Positions 33,553-42,102 of a stretch of DNA of 64,000 nucleotides are shown here, piece by piece. The stretch is from assembly GCF_001428845.1 (NCBI RefSeq), contig NZ_LMIU01000006.1:1-64000 (forward strand), in the 5' to 3' direction. The position numbers and the translations under genes are program-made. Source of the stretch: Achromobacter sp. Root83. Its GTDB lineage: Bacteria > Pseudomonadota > Gammaproteobacteria > Burkholderiales > Burkholderiaceae_B. A model generated the notes under the pieces. The model had not been told where the DNA came from. It was given only the letters and a program-made list of their open reading frames with translations, and searched no databases. The stretch's first letter is position 1; each line of letters opens with the position of its first letter.

Positions 33553-34878
33553 GTGCAATCCAAGAAACACAAGTCGGTGGAAAGCGAGCTCTTCGTCTAT
33601 GTGGACATCCGGGGAGAAGCCGTCCTGGCCGGCGTGTTGACCCTGGACGATTCGGACGAAAACCACTTCTTCGCCGAATTCACCTACGTGCAATCCTATG
33701 TGAACGACCCGCGCGCCTTCGCGCTGGATCCGCTCAACCTGCCGCTGGCTGACTCGAAAACGACCTTCCGGACCGAAAGCCGCTATCAAACGCTGGGCGC
33801 CATATTCGATGCCGCGCCCGACGCCTGGGGCCGCAATGTCATGCGGGTCGACAATGCGGGGGCGCGCGTGACGGAAAACGAAGTCCTGCTCAGGGGCAGG
33901 GGAATGGGCGTGGGAGCGCTGTTCTTCAGCGCGCGCCAGTTGACGCCGAACATGCGCAAGACCTACCGGCTGCCGGAAGTCAGCGAACTGGAATCCCTGG
34001 CCGACCTGCTGACGGACATCGATCAGGGCGTCAAGCCCAAGGGCCTGTATCGCGACATCCTGGGCAGTTCCTGGGACATCGGCGGGGCGCGCCCCAAGAC
34101 GATCGTGCGCGACGAACAGGGCGAAATGTGGATCGCCAAGTTTCCGCGCAAGGGCGACTCCTACGACCGGCAGCGCGTTGAATTCGCCAACCTGCAGATG
34201 GCGAAGGCCATCGGCCTGACCGTCCCCGACATCCGCCTTGCCGAAACGCATCTGGGCGCCGTCCTGCTGACGCACCGTTTCGACCGCGACCTGCTGCCCG
34301 TCGAGCGCGGTGCGGATCCCGTCATCGCGCGGCGCCATTTCCTGAGCGGGGCCTCGCTGATCAGCCCCTCCGTGCAGATCGGCAAGCGGGAACTCGACGG
34401 TCCGCGCGGCAAGGCCACCTATTCCTATGCGCGGCTGGCGGACGTCACTCGCCGGGTGTCGTCGAATCCCGTGCAGGATCTGCTGGAGCTCTATGCGCGC
34501 ATGATCCTGAACGTGGCCGTCCACAACACCGACGACCATCTGAAGAACGTCGGATTCCTGAAGGACGACGACGCGCAGACCTACCGCCTGTCGCCGCTTT
34601 TCGACGTGGTCACGCAGGAGGGGTCCGCCAAGCACTACCTGCACATCGGCGCCGAGGGTCGCGAAAGCTCATTCGCCAACTGCCTGACCGAGTACCGACG
34701 ATTTGGCTTGCGTTCCGAGGCGGCCGCCCAGTCCATTCTTGAGCGGGTCCTGGCCGTGGTGGGTGAGCGTCAGCGCTTCTACCAGGCGGCGGGCATGGCG
34801 CCGGACGAGATCGCCCATGTCGAAACGGCGTTGATAGCGTGGCGACAGCCTGGGGCATCGTCCGCCGTTCAAGCCTGA
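33553..34878 (+). CDS. hipA: HipA-like Ser/Thr kinase toxin
   Basis: 441 residues from a GTG start. The N-terminal subdomain (~1-120) precedes the kinase core. Visible kinase elements are the Gly-rich loop GSSWDIGGARPK (~177), the Lys in WIAKFPRKGDSYDRQRVE, the catalytic loop HNTDDHLKN (Asp ~327-328) and the metal-binding SPLFDVV. HipA toxins phosphorylate aminoacyl-tRNA synthetases (GltX in E. coli) and cause growth arrest and persistence; the target here is not known. All key residues look intact. The 3' end overlaps the convergent Rrf2 gene by 10 bp. Confidence 0.9.
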   Translation: MQSKKHKSVESELFVYVDIRGEAVLAGVLTLDDSDENHFFAEFTYVQSYVNDPRAFALDPLNLPLADSKTTFRTESRYQTLGAIFDAAPDAWGRNVMRVDNAGARVTENEVLLRGRGMGVGALFFSARQLTPNMRKTYRLPEVSELESLADLLTDIDQGVKPKGLYRDILGSSWDIGGARPKTIVRDEQGEMWIAKFPRKGDSYDRQRVEFANLQMAKAIGLTVPDIRLAETHLGAVLLTHRFDRDLLPVERGADPVIARRHFLSGASLISPSVQIGKRELDGPRGKATYSYARLADVTRRVSSNPVQDLLELYARMILNVAVHNTDDHLKNVGFLKDDDAQTYRLSPLFDVVTQEGSAKHYLHIGAEGRESSFANCLTEYRRFGLRSEAAAQSILERVLAVVGERQRFYQAAGMAPDEIAHVETALIAWRQPGASSAVQA

Positions 34879-35333
34879 TGCACGGCGTCCAGGTCGAAAG
34901 CCTGCCCGCGCTTGAGCATGCGCGCATGGAAGTCACGACTCAGCTCCGCCAGCGTAACCTTGCCGAACCGCTCCAACAGCAGCGCCTGGGCCTCTTCGAA
35001 GGCGCCGTTCAGCGACGCATTCACGGCTTCTTCCACCAGGCATCCCGGCGCTTCGCTGCGGTTCGCCATGGCAAAGATCTCGGGTGATCCCAGGGCATCG
35101 TAGATATCGCGCAGCGTGACGGTGTCGAAGTCGCACGAAATCGACCATCCGCCGCCGTGGCCTTTGCCCGACCGGACGAGGCCCTGTTCCCGCAGGCCCG
35201 CCATGATGCGGCGGATGACCACGGGGTTGGTCTGCATTACCTTGCCCAGGTCGTCGGAGGTCATGGGGCCGGCGTGCTCCGCCATGTGCAGCAGCACGTG
35301 GAGGACGCCGGAAAGCTTGCTGTCTCTTCTCAT
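34869..35333 (-). CDS. Rrf2-family transcriptional regulator
   Basis: 154 residues. The winged helix reads SKLSGVLHVLLHMAEHAGPMTSDDLGKVMQTNPVVIRRIMAGLREQGLVRSGKGHGGGW, the Rrf2 signature. Only two cysteines are present (in SISCDF and PGCLVEE), so the three-Cys Fe-S cluster of IscR/NsrR is absent and a non-cluster, YwnA-like type is more likely. A perfect 8-bp inverted repeat covers its own start codon. The gene lies 48 bp downstream of the exported methyltransferase-like gene on the same strand. Confidence 0.88.
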   Translation of the reverse strand: MRRDSKLSGVLHVLLHMAEHAGPMTSDDLGKVMQTNPVVIRRIMAGLREQGLVRSGKGHGGGWSISCDFDTVTLRDIYDALGSPEIFAMANRSEAPGCLVEEAVNASLNGAFEEAQALLLERFGKVTLAELSRDFHARMLKRGQAFDLDAVHQA

Positions 35334-35354
35334 GCAACAGATGCTATTGCATGA
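35330..35354. promoter_or_regulatory. Inverted repeat over the Rrf2 start codon
   Basis: TCATGCAA (35330-35337) and TTGCATGA (35347-35354) form a perfect 8-bp dyad with a 9-bp spacer. The left arm contains the start codon of the Rrf2 gene. Its size fits an Rrf2 operator, so autorepression is likely. Confidence 0.6.
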
Positions 35355-35381
35355 ATGCGCCGCCGGTCAACGTGGGGCCTG

Positions 35382-36260
35382 CTAGTTGCGCTTGGCCGAC
35401 CAGTCGCCCTTGCCGGACGCGGTGCCGCTCATGCTTCGCCCATTGACCAGGCCCGCGTAGCGCACGCCGTCCGCCGTAAACGCAATGGCCGCGCCATCCA
35501 TACGCGCATCCGAGATCGGCGTGGAACCCAGCTTGCCTGACAGCATCTGATACCGCTGTTCCAGCTGCAGGGTCTGTCCACCCATGTCCCACTTGCCCTC
35601 GACCTTGGCCGGCACGATCCACAGCAGGGCGGTGCAATAGGTCTGGCAGTTCTGGGTGACGGTCTCGGACGCATCCGGCTCCCAGTCGCCCATGCGAAAC
35701 GTGTTCGACACGACGCGGGTGCCCGCAGGCAGGCTCAGGATCCGGGGCCGCAATTTTTCGTTGATCGTCGACAGCAGGAACATCGTGATCACATCGGCCT
35801 GGGACAGATCGGTGGTGAACAGATCCGCCGCGACGAACGTGGCGCGGTCCGCCACGCCGGCGCGCTTGGCATTCTGGCGCGACAGTTCGACCAGATCGGG
35901 GTTGTATTCGATGCCCTGCGCGGTCAGGCCGCGCTGGGCAGCGGTGATGACCGTGCGGCCATCGCCCGACCCGAGGTCCATCAGCCGGTCCTTGGGCGTG
36001 ACCTTCGCCATGTCCAGCATCTTGTCCACCAGGCTCTGAGGCGTCGGCACCCAGATGACGTCCTTGCCGTCCTGCCCGACGTCCGGCACATAGCCTTTCT
36101 GCTGGCTCGCCTGCGCGGCAGCCGCGGGCGCGGCCTGGGCCATGGCGCCGGCCGCATGAAACAGCGTCACCGCCATCGCCGAAGCCAGCATCGCGGCCCG
36201 GATCGGGCGCAAGGACAGGGGCAGGCGAGCGCGGGGGGAAGATAGGGTAGAGCGTCGCAT
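35382..36260 (-). CDS. Methyltransferase-fold protein with signal peptide
   Basis: 292 residues. Residues 1-42 form a signal peptide (Arg-rich start, AAMLASAMAVTLFHAAGAMAQA). The class I SAM-dependent methyltransferase fold follows: motif I DLGSGDGRT (~95-103), the acidic IEYNPDL, VAADLF and a DVITMFL strand. The C-terminal ~100 residues (QLEQRYQMLSGKLGSTPISDARMDGAAIAFT) are an added beta-rich domain ending GDWSAKRN. SAM is not known to be available in the periplasm, so the substrate and location are puzzling. Downstream is an Rrf2 gene; upstream, an APC permease gene ends 45 bp away. Confidence 0.78.
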   Translation of the reverse strand: MRRSTLSSPRARLPLSLRPIRAAMLASAMAVTLFHAAGAMAQAAPAAAAQASQQKGYVPDVGQDGKDVIWVPTPQSLVDKMLDMAKVTPKDRLMDLGSGDGRTVITAAQRGLTAQGIEYNPDLVELSRQNAKRAGVADRATFVAADLFTTDLSQADVITMFLLSTINEKLRPRILSLPAGTRVVSNTFRMGDWEPDASETVTQNCQTYCTALLWIVPAKVEGKWDMGGQTLQLEQRYQMLSGKLGSTPISDARMDGAAIAFTADGVRYAGLVNGRSMSGTASGKGDWSAKRN

Positions 36261-36305
36261 GGTGAAGATTCCTTGGGTGGGGGAACACGTGGAAGAGAGA
36301 CCGTG

Positions 36306-37655
36306 CTAGCCAGCCGCCTGGGCCGGCTTGAGCAAGCGCAGCAAGGGGATACCGGCCCCCAGCACCGCCAATCCGATCAGGGCGCCGGCCCCGGCATAGA
36401 GGGCGCTGGAGACGACGAGCCCGGCGCAGGTGAGGACGAGCAGCAGCGGGGGAAGGGGATACAGCGGGACTCGGAAAGGCCGCGGCCGCTCGGGGTCCAG
36501 GCGCCGCAGCCGCCACACCGACGCCGCCACCAGCAGCATGAATAGCCAGAAGACCGGTGCGGTATAGGCGACCATGGTCTGCACGCTGTTCTGGCTGAAT
36601 GCGCCCAGCGCCACCAGCGCCAGCGTGATCACGCCCTGCGCCAGCAGGGCGCTGACGGGCGTTTCGTTGCGCGCGCTCCATCCCGACAGCGCGCGCAGCC
36701 GGGGCACGTCCCGGCCCAGCGCGTAATACACCCGCGCGCCCGTGATGATGGTCCCGTTGATGGTGCTGAGGGCGGTGGCGCAGATGGTCAGGCTGAGCAA
36801 CGCCGCCGCATAGGGGCCCGCGGCCAGCCGCATGACCTCGGCGCCCAGCGCGGGCGTATCGCGCAGCCCTTGCAAGCCGAAGATCTCCAGCAATGCGATA
36901 TTGGTCAGCACGTAGGCCCCGGTCACCACCGCCGTGCCGATCAGCAGCACCCGGCTCATGTTGCGCGCCGGATTCCGCAATTCACCGCTCAGATAGGCGG
37001 CTTCGTTCCAGCCGCCATACGTCAGCAGGACGAACACCATGCCCATGCCCATCAGACCCGCGGCGTTGCCCGATAGCGGCGCGGGTTCGGCGGCGTGCTG
37101 CAAAGGGTTCCCCGATGCGGACAGGCAGGCTATCAGCACCGCGGCCAGCGCAATCAAGGTCAGTATCGTGAAGACCCATTGCAGGCGCTTGGAATAGCGC
37201 GTGCCCACCATGTTCAAGCCCGTCAATACCACGATCGAGATGGCTGCATGCACCGCCGGTCCTTGATCTCCCAGAGGCATCAGGCGCTGCGCATAATCCC
37301 CATAGATGAAGGCGACCACGGCGATCGCGCCGGTCTGGATGACCGAGCAACGGGCCCAGGCGAACATCAGCCCCACGCGCGGGCCCCACGCCCGGGTCAG
37401 GTACAGGTATTCGCCGCCGGCGCCCGGATAGGCGGAGCCCAGTTCCGCATAGCAAAGCGCGCCCACCAGCATGACCAGCCCGCCCGCGCACCAAAGGGCG
37501 ATGTACATCGCTTCCGTGGCGGCATGCTGCGCCACCAGGGGAGGGAAGCCGAAGATGCCGATGCCGATGACCACGCCGACCAGGACCATGGTCGCGTCCA
37601 TGACCGACAGGCCCGGGGGCGCGCGTTCGATGACGGCGTCGGGAACGCTGCTCAT
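36306..37655 (-). CDS. APC-family amino acid permease
   Basis: 449 residues with twelve predicted membrane segments. Family markers are the broken first helix VVIGIGIFGFPPLVA, GALCYAELGSAYPGAGGEYLYL in helix 2-3, and the NPARNMSRVLLIGT loop. It should be a secondary amino acid/amine transporter in the inner membrane; the substrate is not readable. Start ATG at 37655. Upstream lies an AT-rich 430-bp intergenic region, which should hold its promoter. Confidence 0.9.
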   Translation of the reverse strand: MSSVPDAVIERAPPGLSVMDATMVLVGVVIGIGIFGFPPLVAQHAATEAMYIALWCAGGLVMLVGALCYAELGSAYPGAGGEYLYLTRAWGPRVGLMFAWARCSVIQTGAIAVVAFIYGDYAQRLMPLGDQGPAVHAAISIVVLTGLNMVGTRYSKRLQWVFTILTLIALAAVLIACLSASGNPLQHAAEPAPLSGNAAGLMGMGMVFVLLTYGGWNEAAYLSGELRNPARNMSRVLLIGTAVVTGAYVLTNIALLEIFGLQGLRDTPALGAEVMRLAAGPYAAALLSLTICATALSTINGTIITGARVYYALGRDVPRLRALSGWSARNETPVSALLAQGVITLALVALGAFSQNSVQTMVAYTAPVFWLFMLLVAASVWRLRRLDPERPRPFRVPLYPLPPLLLVLTCAGLVVSSALYAGAGALIGLAVLGAGIPLLRLLKPAQAAG

Positions 37656-38088
37656 CGCGGGGCATTCAGGACAGGGTTCGAATCCGCGTGGGAACGCGAG
37701 CAGAGCAGTGTCATGCCATTCTCCTGGTTGGGCGCCCGGATGCCGCGTGGCGGCGAAATGCAGGCATATGCTTACAAATGCCTGAACATAAAACGACCCA
37801 TTCGCAATGGAGAAAGTTCCGCAGGGTTTTCCTGGGGGCGCAATAGCGCATGCCGAGGATGTCGACCCAGCCAGCCGATTTTCGATAGGAATTTACCTAA
37901 TGTAGCCCCTGATTAATATAGCCTATCTTATTGTTATTAATCGAATATGTTCCAACACTTAAAGTGTTTTATCTAAAGTAGAACATTAACTAAATTGTGC
38001 ATCCGGAGATCCACGCGGCTTCCATTCGGCGGAAGAATATCCCCCGGCTGGTGTCCGTCCTCATCCATCTGCGCGTCCGCCGACGCTG
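37656..38088. other. AT-rich intergenic region with hairpin
   Basis: About 430 bp without a gene. From ~37880 to 38000 it is far more AT-rich than the surroundings. It contains a 15-bp hairpin AACACTT-A-AAGTGTT (37954-37968) followed by TT. An outer, weaker dyad (TGTTC near 37949 and GAACA near 37981) frames it. It lies upstream of the permease gene and beyond the 3' end of the hypothetical gene at 38089. The hairpin could be an operator or a terminator. Confidence 0.45.
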
Positions 38089-38553
38089 TCAGTGCAAGTG
38101 CTGGCGCACCCAATCCGCGGAGGCCCCGGACAGCGATATATCGCGGGCCGCCGCGTCAGCCGGTTTGCATAGGTACAGGCAGCAGGCGACATAGCAGTCG
38201 CCGGACAGCGCCAGGATCAGCATGGGATGCGCCAACTCACGCGGAAACGCCCTCAGAAACCGGCTGGCGAGCTGATCTGGATCCCCCGCGCCCAGGGCGT
38301 CGCGCAGCAGTCGCAAGGCGACGCCATAGAGCCAAGGCGCAACGGTTGCCAGTCCGAGAGCGCGATGGGCCTGCGCGCATCCGCCAAAAGCCTGCGCGAT
38401 CGCGGGCGCCTTGCTTTGCATTTCTTCTTTCAGCAGCCGCTCCAACTGGCCGGAATGCCGCTGCACCAGATCGCGGAGCTGCACCTCGGTCCCTGCCTGC
38501 TCCGCGCCGCGCCGTGGCAATGCGCGAGCGTGATCATTCGAAAGCGTAGCCAT
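38089..38553 (-). CDS. Hypothetical helical protein
   Basis: 154 residues from ATG 38553. It is predicted mostly alpha-helical: an amphipathic N-terminal half (EVQLRDLVQRHSGQLERLLKEEMQSKAPAIAQAF) and a Leu/Ala-rich centre (ATVAPWLYGVALRLLRDAL). Four cysteines are present, two adjacent in YVACCLYLCK. I do not recognise it. It is monocistronic between an AT-rich gap and the divergent DUF6152 gene. Confidence 0.55.
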   Translation of the reverse strand: MATLSNDHARALPRRGAEQAGTEVQLRDLVQRHSGQLERLLKEEMQSKAPAIAQAFGGCAQAHRALGLATVAPWLYGVALRLLRDALGAGDPDQLASRFLRAFPRELAHPMLILALSGDCYVACCLYLCKPADAAARDISLSGASADWVRQHLH

Positions 38554-38702
38554 TTCCCTACATCGTGAAACTCGTCGCCGCATTAGATAGCGCGGACGCC
38601 TCCTTTGGTATCACTGAAACTTGGTATTTCGCGAGTCTCGGACTGCTATGCTTTCTTCACGGGCGCCGGCAAGAGGCCAATCGCAACTTCAGGAGCATCG
38701 AC

Positions 38703-39089
38703 ATGAAGCTATCCAAACGCGCGTTACACGCAGGAATGGCGCTATCCGCGCTGGCAGCCGTCGCCCCCGCGGCCATGGCGCATCACGGGTGGTCTTGGGC
38801 CGAATCCGAGCAGATGACCTTGCAAGGCACGGTCGAACAGGTGCAGATCGCGCCGCCGCATCCCACCCTCAAGGTGCGGGCCGCGGATGGCGTGTGGCTC
38901 GTGGACCTGGGCAATCCCACCCAAACGAAAGAGGCCGGATTCGTCGAGGGCTCCGCCAAGCCCGGCGATGCCATCACGGCCATCGGCAACCGCGATCAGG
39001 ACGCCGCCAAAAAACACATGAAGGCTGTCCAGATCAAGGTGGGCGGCAAGACCTACGACATCTATCCGAGCCGCATCAAGAAGCCCTGA
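38703..39089 (+). CDS. DUF6152-family periplasmic protein
   Basis: 128 residues with AGGAG ~8 bp before the ATG. A signal peptide ends at PAAMAHHGW (~27). The mature part begins with HHGW and is a small beta-barrel-like domain (TLQGTVEQVQIAPPHPTLKVRAADGVWLVDLG). The N-terminal HH after cleavage is a possible metal ligand. Genes of this type often precede a DUF6644-type membrane gene, as here, 22 bp apart. Confidence 0.8.
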   Translation: MKLSKRALHAGMALSALAAVAPAAMAHHGWSWAESEQMTLQGTVEQVQIAPPHPTLKVRAADGVWLVDLGNPTQTKEAGFVEGSAKPGDAITAIGNRDQDAAKKHMKAVQIKVGGKTYDIYPSRIKKP

Positions 39090-39110
39090 GCCGCGCGCCA
39101 GCCCCCGTCG

Positions 39111-39596
39111 ATGCCCGACCTGTTGCGGGTCTTCCTAGAACAGATCGAAGCCTTGCCGCCATCGGTGTGGCTGCGCCATTCCGGCACGCTGTACCTCTTG
39201 GTCAACGCCGCCCACATCGGCGCCATCGGCCTGCTGATCGGTTCCATCGTGCCGCTGGATCTGCGGCTGCTCGCCGTGATCAGGCCCGGCCCCCTGGAAA
39301 TCCTGGCACCCGTGCTCGCGCGTACGGCCGCGATCGGATTGGGACTGGCCGCGTTGACCGGCGCCTTGCTGTTTTCGGTGCGGCCACAGGAATACCTGCA
39401 AAACCCCGCATTCGCGATAAAGATGGCCCTGTTGGGGGCGGGCGCGCTCAACGCCGGGTTGGTGCGCCGGAGCAAGGCATGGAACGACGTGGTTCAGGGA
39501 GCCCCCCCAACCGGCGCGCTACGCCTTCACGCGGCGGCGTCGCTGCTGCTATGGCTTGGCTGCCTGGTAGCGGGGCGCTGGATCGGATTCTTGTAA
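39111..39596 (+). CDS. DUF6644-family membrane protein
   Basis: 161 residues with four to five membrane segments (LYLLVNAAHIGAIGLLIGSIVPL, TAAIGLGLAALTGALLF, AIKMALLGAGALNAGLV, LLLWLGCLVAGRWIGF) and conserved His in VNAAHIG. It forms a likely operon with the preceding DUF6152 gene. The function is unknown; cytochrome-like or metal-linked roles have been proposed for similar four-helix proteins, but I see nothing decisive. Its stop is 3 bp from the convergent SMP-30 gene. Confidence 0.75.
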   Translation: MPDLLRVFLEQIEALPPSVWLRHSGTLYLLVNAAHIGAIGLLIGSIVPLDLRLLAVIRPGPLEILAPVLARTAAIGLGLAALTGALLFSVRPQEYLQNPAFAIKMALLGAGALNAGLVRRSKAWNDVVQGAPPTGALRLHAAASLLLWLGCLVAGRWIGFL

Positions 39597-39599
39597 ACG

Positions 39600-40535
39600 T
39601 CAGGGCGGCGCCGCGCCCTGGGCATCCACATACAGCGCAAAGAGGCACTGTCCCGTGACCATGAACAAGCGGTTGCGCCGCGCGCCCCCAAAACACAGAT
39701 TGGCGCATCGGTCGGGCAACGCGACGCGCCCGATGGCCACCCCGTCAGGCGCGAACACCATCACCCCGTTCAGGGTAGGGCCCGAACCCCAGCCGGCCCA
39801 GACATTGCCGTCAGTATCGCAGCGTATGCCATCGGGAAGGCCCTGGTCGCCGGCGTCGACGAAGACGCGCCCATGGGTCAGCGTTCCGCCTTCGGCGACG
39901 TCATACACCAGGATGCGGTTCGGCCTGGAGCCGTTGTCAACGACATACAGCAGGCGCTCATCGGGTGAAAAGCACAGCCCATTCGGGTTCGGGACGTCCT
40001 GCACAACCGCCTCCATCCGCCCGTTGGCCGGGTCGAGCCGGTAGACGTGGGTCGGCAATTCGGGCGGCGTCTTGAAGCCTTCGTAGTCATTGAGAATGCC
40101 AAAAACCGGATCCGAGAACCAGATTGAATCGTCGCTCTTCACGACGACGTCATTGGGCGAGTTCAAGCGCTTGCCCTCGAACTGGTCCGCCAGCACGGTC
40201 AAGGTTCCGTCGTACTCCGTCCGAACCACCCGGCGCTCTCCGTGTTCGCAACTGACCAGCCGGCCCTGACGGTCCCTGGTGTTCCCGTTGGCGAACCCCG
40301 ACGGCTTGCGATAGACGGACACCGCGCCGCTTTCCTCGTCCCACCGCATGATGCGGTTATTGGGGATGTCGCTCCAGAGCAGGCATCGGCCATCGCCGAA
40401 CCAGACCGGGCCTTCGCCATATCGGATGCCGGTAGCCAGGCGTTCCACGCCGGCGTTGCCGATCCGGTATTTCAGGAAGCGGGGATCCAGCACCTCGATG
40501 GCGGGATCGGGATAGGACTCGCTCGGTTCCCACAT
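39600..40535 (-). CDS. SMP-30/gluconolactonase family protein
   Basis: 311 residues forming a six-bladed beta-propeller. Metal and active-site regions are visible: EGPVWF (Glu near the start), NSPNDVVVKSDDSIWFSDP, NPNGLCFSPDERLLYVVD, and GLPDGIRCDTDGNVW (catalytic Asp). These enzymes hydrolyse lactones such as gluconolactone or related sugar-acid lactones with a divalent metal. There is no signal peptide, so it is cytoplasmic. No sugar-catabolic neighbours help to name the substrate. Confidence 0.88.
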   Translation of the reverse strand: MWEPSESYPDPAIEVLDPRFLKYRIGNAGVERLATGIRYGEGPVWFGDGRCLLWSDIPNNRIMRWDEESGAVSVYRKPSGFANGNTRDRQGRLVSCEHGERRVVRTEYDGTLTVLADQFEGKRLNSPNDVVVKSDDSIWFSDPVFGILNDYEGFKTPPELPTHVYRLDPANGRMEAVVQDVPNPNGLCFSPDERLLYVVDNGSRPNRILVYDVAEGGTLTHGRVFVDAGDQGLPDGIRCDTDGNVWAGWGSGPTLNGVMVFAPDGVAIGRVALPDRCANLCFGGARRNRLFMVTGQCLFALYVDAQGAAPP

Positions 40536-40630
40536 GGGATCTCCTTTGGCGGCAAGCGGCTACCTTGCCCGGCCGGCCCGGCACGTGTCCATCCGTCTGT
40601 CGAATGCAGCCCCTTGCCCAGGCCCCTCCG

Positions 40631-41005
40631 TTATAACGCCGCCAGCGTGCGCACGGCCGGTGTGCAGAGCAGCACGAAGCCCGCGATGTTCAACAGGACC
40701 GTCAACCAGAATACGGCCCGGAAGTCCGCCTTCACGGACTTGTGCCGAAGCCATTGCTGGCCCAGCAGCGCCCCGGGCCAGCCTCCGGCCAGCGACAGCA
40801 GATGCAGCGCTCTCTCCGAAATCCGTCTGCGCCCGGCCCTTGCCGCCGCCTTGTCGAAGGCGTAGGCCGCAAACGTCAGGACGCTTAGCGCCAGATAGGC
40901 CATTCCAACCAGGCCTGGCACCGACCATTTGAGCCAGGCCAGGGCATACACACAAAGGAATACTGGAATCGGCGTCAACTGTGCGCTGAATCGCGCTGTG
41001 GCCAT
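40631..41005 (-). CDS. DUF1294 membrane protein
   Basis: 124 residues with three to four membrane segments. The DUF1294 core is clear: YAFDKAAARAGRRRISERALHLLSLAGGWPGALLGQQWLRHKSVKADFRAVFW. Many homologues carry an N-terminal cold-shock domain; this one lacks it. The function is unknown. It stands alone between the SMP-30 gene and the deacetylase operon. Confidence 0.85.
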   Translation of the reverse strand: MATARFSAQLTPIPVFLCVYALAWLKWSVPGLVGMAYLALSVLTFAAYAFDKAAARAGRRRISERALHLLSLAGGWPGALLGQQWLRHKSVKADFRAVFWLTVLLNIAGFVLLCTPAVRTLAAL

Positions 41006-41171
41006 GGGACCGTCCGGCGGTTTGATCTGGAAGCCGCCATTGCACCACAGGGCAGCGGGGCACTACTGCCTTTGGCCGGGGTTTCCAATAAAGGGGGCAG
41101 CGGAAACGGGCTCTCGATGAGGGTGTCAACCGCTAAACGCTGCCCGGCCGCGTGAAATACCTCTACAAGTA

Positions 41172-42074
41172 CTACATGGGCCGTGCCAGGACGTTCGAGC
41201 CGAGCGATGCGCAATGGTTGTAGATCTCGCCCGGGCGGGTGAACCATACCTTGTGGCGCTGCGGGTGCTCGGCCATGTACTTGAGCGCGCGGCGCAAGGC
41301 GCGCAGGCGGTACGGCTGGCCCACGATCATGGTGTGCAGCGCGATGCCGCAGACCAGCGGTTGCTGTTCGGATTGCGCAAGCATTTCCTCGAACTGCTCG
41401 ATGATCATCTGCTCGAAGTCTTGCGCGGTATGGCGGCGTACGAGCATCTGCGGCGAATCATTGATTTCAAGCGGGTACGGAACCGACATCAGGGGCCCGG
41501 CCTCGGTCCGCATCCAGAGGGGTTGATCGTCCGCCGGCCAGTCCATGACGAACTTGTAGCCGGTTTCGACCAGCAGCTCGGGGGTCTGGTGGCTTTGCGA
41601 CATCCAGGGACCCATCCAGCCGCGCACGGTCTGCCCGGTGTGCTCGAGAATGGCCTCACGCACCTCGGTCAGCAAGCGGGCCTCGTCGGCGGGCCACAAA
41701 TGGCCCTGGGCCTCGGCGTTGGTGCGGCCATGGCCGATGATTTCATCGCCGCGCTTGAGGATGGGCTCCAGAACCTGCGGGCAATAGTCGAAGATGACCG
41801 TGTTCATCAGGTGGGCCGCGGGCAACTGCAGTTCGTCAAACAGATCCAGCAGGCGCCAGACGCCGACGCGGTTGCCGTAGTCGCGCCAGGCGAAGCCGCG
41901 GACGTCGGGTTGGGGCAGTTCCGTGCCCAGGCTGTGCCCGCGTCCGGCCCCGAAGGCAAAATGCTCGATGTTCAGGCCCAGGTAGACGGCCAGTCGCTTG
42001 CCCTGGGGCCAACTGTAGTCCGGACGCGCGGCGATGGGGCTGTAGGGATAACGGTCATGGTAGGGAAGCAGCAT
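41172..42074 (-). CDS. Polysaccharide deacetylase family, PuuE/allantoinase-like
   Basis: 300 residues from ATG 42074. It has the NodB-homology fold in the variant seen in PuuE-type allantoinases: YLGLNIEHFAFG near the start, DYGNRVGVWRLLDLFDE, EIIGHGRTNAEAQ in place of the HSxxH motif, RGWMGPW and GYKFVMDWPADDQPLWM. Such enzymes often cut cyclic amide or ureide bonds rather than glycans. It is the last gene of an amidase-ABC operon, 28 bp after livF, supporting degradation of an imported amide-like compound. The substrate is inference. Confidence 0.82.
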   Translation of the reverse strand: MLLPYHDRYPYSPIAARPDYSWPQGKRLAVYLGLNIEHFAFGAGRGHSLGTELPQPDVRGFAWRDYGNRVGVWRLLDLFDELQLPAAHLMNTVIFDYCPQVLEPILKRGDEIIGHGRTNAEAQGHLWPADEARLLTEVREAILEHTGQTVRGWMGPWMSQSHQTPELLVETGYKFVMDWPADDQPLWMRTEAGPLMSVPYPLEINDSPQMLVRRHTAQDFEQMIIEQFEEMLAQSEQQPLVCGIALHTMIVGQPYRLRALRRALKYMAEHPQRHKVWFTRPGEIYNHCASLGSNVLARPM

Positions 42075-42102
42075 GAGGCAGGATCCATGGAAAGGGGAAC
42101 GG

